Origin: Climacium dendroides
Lineage: Eukaryota > Streptophyta > Bryopsida > Hypnales > Climaciaceae
DNA length: 64,000 nucleotides
Assembly: GCA_950106755.1 (NCBI GenBank)
Contig: OX467086.1
Coordinates: 20,106,001 to 20,170,000, forward strand
Reading direction: 5' to 3'
Positions 59,504 through 64,000 of this stretch are shown piece by piece. Below the pieces are notes generated by a model. It was not told the DNA's origin and did not search any database. It was given only the letters and a program-made list of their open reading frames with translations. Made by a program: the position numbers and the translations under genes. Numbering within the stretch: position 1 is the stretch's first letter; every line of letters begins with the position of its first letter.

Positions 59504-62275
59504 TTCTTCCCTTGCTTGCTTGTAGTTTTTGGATTTCACAATCTGGTTGTGATGGACGACCATATCTCACAATACAATGTAACATCCCCAAAATGTTCGG
59601 TGTTTGATGATTTTTAATTTCAACCTTTTGGTCGTTCGTCACATGACATTCTTTGGGTGGACATGTGTCTGCGATACAGACAGAGGATCTTGAAAACGGA
59701 ATGAGAACTGGCCCAACTTTGGGAGGCTTGAAATAGATGGGTTGTAGAATGTTATGCTTAGCCTTAGAAGAAGAGATTTTTACTGTAGTATGTAGATCAT
59801 CATTCTCAGAAAGAAGCCAAATAATGTTCCAAGGACTTAAAAGTCTGTCATTCCTAATAAACGATTAGGAACACTGTTTTAAAATCAGTCTTTTGTGGGG
59901 TGCTTGTGATGGTTTTCACGGAATCTTTGACAGTAGAAGATTGTGAGTGGAATTTTCTGTTTAGCTTTGGGACTTCAGAAGTGTGAGAATTTTTTACTGT
60001 ATCATGTAGATCTTCACTCCGAGAGTACCGTAGGCGATTAATGCTCTCAATGACATGCAAGTCTCCTTGTCACAAGAAAATTGTTTTTGGATCAGTCGTT
60101 GTGGAGGTGTTTGTGATGATATTCATTTCAACTTTGAAGTAAGACTTCGCAAATGGAATTCTTCTTGACTTGATGAAGCGGAGTTTTGGAATCCAGGTTA
60201 CTGTACTGTACAGGCTGTTTACCACGTGATTTGTGCCAAGCTATTCTTGAAAATTTTAAAATTTTCTTTATTGAAAGGACTGGAAACTTTATTCCAAAAC
60301 TGGGTAATTAAAACTTGGAGCATTACAGTACTTGCTTTAGAGTTTTTGGTGTGAAGAATACTCATATTCTGGTTATCGTGAGTGATTCTGCAGCTGATCT
60401 GCAATCCCTGAAATTGGGATTCGTTTTCTCAGGTTATGTATAGAATTTTTCCATCCAATACATTTACAGTATATTGGCTCATGACCAAATCAGGAGGATG
60501 CTTTGTGGTGAGAAAAGCTACACATGAGGAAGTTCGTGGAGGATCTTACTTGAATAGCGAGCGAGTGCTACACACGCACAAAGCCTCTCGTAGCATACAT
60601 GCTTGTTTATCTTGTGACCAAATCATTGTGCTGGGTACATCATTGATTTTTGGGTGGTAAAATATTTAGCCCCATCTGAATTTTATGATCAAAACTGGTC
60701 ACTTCTTTGGTCATTTACACATAGTGGTGTATGCTCGGCTCGGTCTTATATGAAGGTTATATGAAGGTTCCGCAAAATGCTATGGCTAGTTTGGAAGACC
60801 TGTAAACAAGGAACCTTGCAAACTTGTGCCAATCACCTGCCATGCAAGTTGTGTAGGGCAATGTGAGTACCTACATTTACGCCTTTTTAAGAGAATTGAT
60901 AGATGTGTCCTATGCAAAAGTGCCATTGCTCCACCTAATCTACACAGATGTAACGAGCATAGGCTTGTTACATTAGAGCAATTCAATTGCAACAGTGGAA
61001 GCAGACTGAACAAACAGAGCCAAATGATGACTAGTGGAGGTCCACAGGAAAGAGGACCTAGTTCCCTCCTCTACTGACCCCTGTTTCCAATAGCAAATAA
61101 GCAACTGACGGAGTGATACACTTGCCTGGACTTATTAGCAAGTGGTATTCCCATGACTAGGCTAACAGCCTATCGGTGCTGATCTTCGACTGGAAAGGGT
61201 TGTGTAGCGTCACTTGTAAAGATCTACATACAACCCCCTGTTGCTCGCATAAGAAAGTCATACACATTGATTTGCTTTTTTGTATCCAAAGATATCTCTG
61301 CAATTGTATTCATCTCTCAAACATCATACTTATGCTAATATTGAAATGCTCAAAGGAGTGCACAAAGGTACAATTCACCTGTCTTAGAATGATGAAATGC
61401 ATGAAACCAATCAACTGGGAAAAAATGTTGGTTCCATACGTTCATAATTCGAAAACCTATACTTATCATCGAAGTCAGGTTACCCCCAATTGAGAAGTAG
61501 TGAGGTGAAGATTTTTTACTCATCTGAAAAGGACGGTTCTTTACTACAAATTCTTATTACAAAATTGAGGTGCCTTGCAGTCTGCAGCTACAATAGGAGC
61601 ACCATGAGTGGATCATCAGATCGTGTTCTGGACAATGTATGAAACGCACATGAAACTTCCCTTAAAATCTTGCCACCTGCACCATGATTTTACCACACTC
61701 CACAAGAAACACAAACTAGTGCAATCATTTGTTCTATCTAACATGTTCTGACTGGCATGTTGATATGGTATCAGTAATTTTGAGAATATTGTACAGTACA
61801 TACCTCAGCACTTTCAGGAAGAGTTGGTAGAGGCAGTACATTTGATTCAAGGAGCCATCATATTCTTGCAATCTCAACTCATTTGAAGCAAAGCTCTGCA
61901 GGCCATGATTGTATGATACCGCACCATTAATTCGATCAGGGAAGAATCAACTGGATGTCTTACTTTCAATATAATGGCTCATATTGTATTGATGAAAGTC
62001 AAATTCTTAAATCTAGCGATAATCTACAAGAAGAAAATACCAGCTAAGTGTCCCAGGGCTACTTCCTTGAAAATTTCTATAAGAAACATCAAAAGAACGC
62101 ACATCATATACTCCTACAAATTTATACCAAGAACATCTGCCAAAACCACCGTCATAAACTGAATCTCTACATGTAGGTAAAAGTAATCGAAGGGGGAATA
62201 AAGTACATACATATATGTCTCTGTTGCGGAACTGACTAGAAGAAGGTTAATACACTGCGCTATGTGACAAGAAAT
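59504..62275. other. Intergenic region between PHT1 and the right-hand gene
   Basis: The first part is the PHT1 3' flank; the transcript end is not fixed. 59750-59960 and 59985-60180 are diverged direct copies (TTTTTACTGTA..ATGTAGATC, TTGTG..GGTG.TTGTGATG). Between 60200 and 62200 several frames of 60-105 codons exist on both strands, but none is recognisable and no chain of exons emerges. The last ~100 bases are probably the 3' untranslated region of the - strand gene. Confidence 0.45.
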
Positions 62276-64000
62276 CTAGATGAAATTCCATCGCCTCCGC
62301 CCCTTTCGTTTCTTTGCTTTACCAATTGTTTCCTCTGGATCTGAATCCTCGAGAAGCCTAGTTTTCTTCTTGACACTCTTGATCTTTGCTCCTGCCGAAT
62401 CATCAGAGTCATCAGACGACGAAACCTTCAATTCCAATTCGTCCTCAGATTCCTCGTCAGACCCCTCCAGTCGTGCATTGTCTTTTGCCCATTCCACCAC
62501 CTAGTGAAACGAAACGAAAAAATCAGCAGAATCACAAACCAACTACGATCATCCTCAGAAACTTTCTGGCATTGGTCATAGGGTAGGAACCCTTTACCGT
62601 GGTGTTCAATTCATATGACGTTTCAGTTATTAACATCAATTTTCTTCTGTTGGAGGAATTCACAGCATTGGCAATGTTCAAGTCGGGCGCCTTGAAACTT
62701 AAGTACATACCAGTCTTAAGAGCTTCGCGCAATTAAAAGTCACAATTTGGCGCTTTGATCGAGCCAATACAACACATTTAAGGTAGAGTTGATTACGCAC
62801 ACACCTCTTTCATCTTACCAGCTCGGATCCCAACTGTTTCACTATGACATAGTTGAATTTGTGATAAGTGTGCTACAACATGAAACGAGAAAGGAAATCT
62901 CACCTTCTCTGCTTCTAGTGCAATTGCTTCCTCGTCTTCCATGGCTTTCAGAAGTTCAGTATCTCGATCTTTCATGTTGAATGTTCGCTTGTCTCCTGCG
63001 ACCATAGCTTTCCCTTCTCTGCTCTGTTTCTTCCCTTCCTTGGAAACAGCTGCAAGTAGCCTCTGGACATCTTCAACCATTGCTGCAGAATCCACTTCTT
63101 CTTCTTTGGATGTGTGTGATAAGCTTTTCTTGACAGCTTTCTTTGCATCTTTAGTGGTTTGGGAGGAGTGTGACTTCGAAGAAGAGCGAGGCACTGGTTC
63201 AGAACCTGGATTTTTAGAGCTCAATGCCTGTGTAGAAGGTCAAATGTTAATCCAAAAACATACAGTACGCCAGCAGGGGAAACTACAAGTATTAATTTCA
63301 AAATCCATCTATTAGACATTCAGCAGGGTTTTCAGTAAACCTAAGGTGTTCAAGAAATTTTAGACAACATTTAAAAGAGAATCTCCCTCACGATTTATTG
63401 CAAACTCTCCCAATGGTCATAGTGATCATACAAAGGCCTCCCTGTATAATCGATGTGACCATTGGGAGATCTCGCCGTGAATCATGACGACTATTCTACT
63501 TATGATGCTGTGAAAGAGTTCCAAAAACAGTTTGATTTACTGAATAACCTGTCATTCTACTAAAAATCATATCAACTTGAGATCAAAGTTTAGATGAGCA
63601 TACTCTCATAAGCTTGAAAGGTGATGTAGGGGCACACCACCCAGAAGACCCAACAGAAGAAGAGGAAATGGATATTCCAGCGGGGTAGTCAGAGCGAGAT
63701 GGAGACATCTGGGGAGACATTTTCGAACGAGACTTCAATGCTTGCAAGTGATCACTCAAACTGGGGGTGCTACTTTCAGTGCTCTCGGACTTTGAAGCTG
63801 ATTCTCCCTCTGGGATCTGCAAAGTGAAAAATAAATAAAAAATGATTCTAGTTAGATTTATGAATAAACAAACGAAACGCTTCTCGAATTAGCCCCTAAA
63901 TGGCCAGAAGGTCATGTGGGGGCTTCTCCAGGCACAAAACTTCACATAATGACAAATTCAGTCAATTCATCTACACAAAAATAAAAAAATGAAAAAAAGA
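62276..64000 (-). CDS. Unrecognised Lys/Ser/acidic protein, 3' exons only (5' end off the window)
   Basis: Three coding exons are read on the - strand: 63816-63604 (71 codons), 63227-62904 (108 codons) and 62500-62276 (ending in TAG). All junctions are phase 0 with acceptors TTTGCAG, CACAG and CACTAG and donors GTATGC and GTGAGA. The first exon is Ser/Pro rich (MSPQMSPSRSDYPAG, then a Ser run and GSSGWCAPTSPFKLM). The second is Lys/Glu rich and probably helical (MVEDVQRLLAAVSKEGKK, DRDTELLKAMEDEEAIALEA). The last has acidic serine clusters (SDEESEDELE, SSSDDSDDS) and a basic tail AKKRKGRRRWNFI that resembles a nuclear localisation signal. A nuclear chromatin- or RNA-associated protein is a guess; I recognise no family. 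63817-64000 reads as intron. Confidence 0.65.
63389..63482. repeat. Intronic imperfect hairpin
   Basis: CTCCCAATGGTCA (63407-63419) pairs exactly with TGACCATTGGGAG (63456-63468), and imperfect pairing extends about 15 bases outward. It lies in the intron between the first two visible exons of the right-hand gene. The shape is compatible with a small-RNA precursor or a tiny inverted repeat; there is no direct support for either. Confidence 0.5.

Noticed and set aside
60436..61493. Several 74-105 codon frames between PHT1 and the right-hand gene
   Set aside because: No domain, no chained splice sites and overlapping frames on both strands; composition is intergenic.
1..64000. tRNA, rRNA, snRNA and CRISPR features
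   Set aside because: No cloverleaf with a TTCGA-type T-loop, no rRNA core sequence and no regularly spaced identical repeats with unique spacers were seen; the tandem arrays have no spacers.

Overview
The window looks like nuclear DNA of a land plant. Two multi-exon genes with plant-type GT-AG introns and plant gene families (a MEKK-type MAPKKK and a PHT1 phosphate transporter) sit in very AT-rich DNA full of decayed transposons, miniature inverted-repeat elements and minisatellites. The ankyrin-MAPKKK architecture and the presence of piggyBac and ZNF862-like hAT relics suggest a non-seed plant such as a moss. That placement is inference; no species-specific marker was seen.

Layout. 1-6.7 kb: degenerate coiled-coil-like coding remnants, a broken TKL-kinase pseudogene (3362-3840), a small Cys-motif duplication and repeat copies. 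6.7-16.7 kb: leader plus 14 coding exons of an ankyrin-repeat MAPKKK on the + strand (1282 codons, every exon junction in frame). 16.7-37 kb: repeat territory. It holds an ~850-bp dispersed non-coding repeat, a decayed piggyBac transposase (20.4-22.3 kb, - strand), two tandem-repeat fields, a ~1-kb foldback with ~400-bp arms (26.26-27.25 kb), three MITE-like elements at 29.1-30.5 kb (one bounded by TTAA), and an unexplained GC-richer island at 32.9-33.9 kb. 37.9-39.5 kb: a hAT-family (ZNF862/C17orf113-like) pseudogene. 40-56 kb: more dispersed elements, including a ~230-270 bp terminal-inverted-repeat family, and a 36-bp purine-rich minisatellite embedded in a 33-bp minisatellite (50.7-52.7 kb). 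56.2-59.5 kb: a PHT1 H+/phosphate symporter gene (530 aa, three coding exons plus a leader intron), with a MITE ending about 160 bp before its first leader ATG. 62.3-64 kb (- strand): the 3' exons of an unrecognised Lys/Ser/acidic protein gene running off the right edge.

The two complete genes are not obviously linked in function: one is a signalling kinase, the other a plasma-membrane phosphate transporter. The unusual content is (1) the fusion of ankyrin repeats, an acidic tract, a Cys quartet and a MEKK kinase domain, (2) the long foldback, (3) the TTAA-bounded MITE in the same window as a piggyBac relic, and (4) the array-within-array minisatellite. Exon boundaries and repeat relationships were worked out by reading the sequence by eye. 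Identities are approximate and no database was searched.
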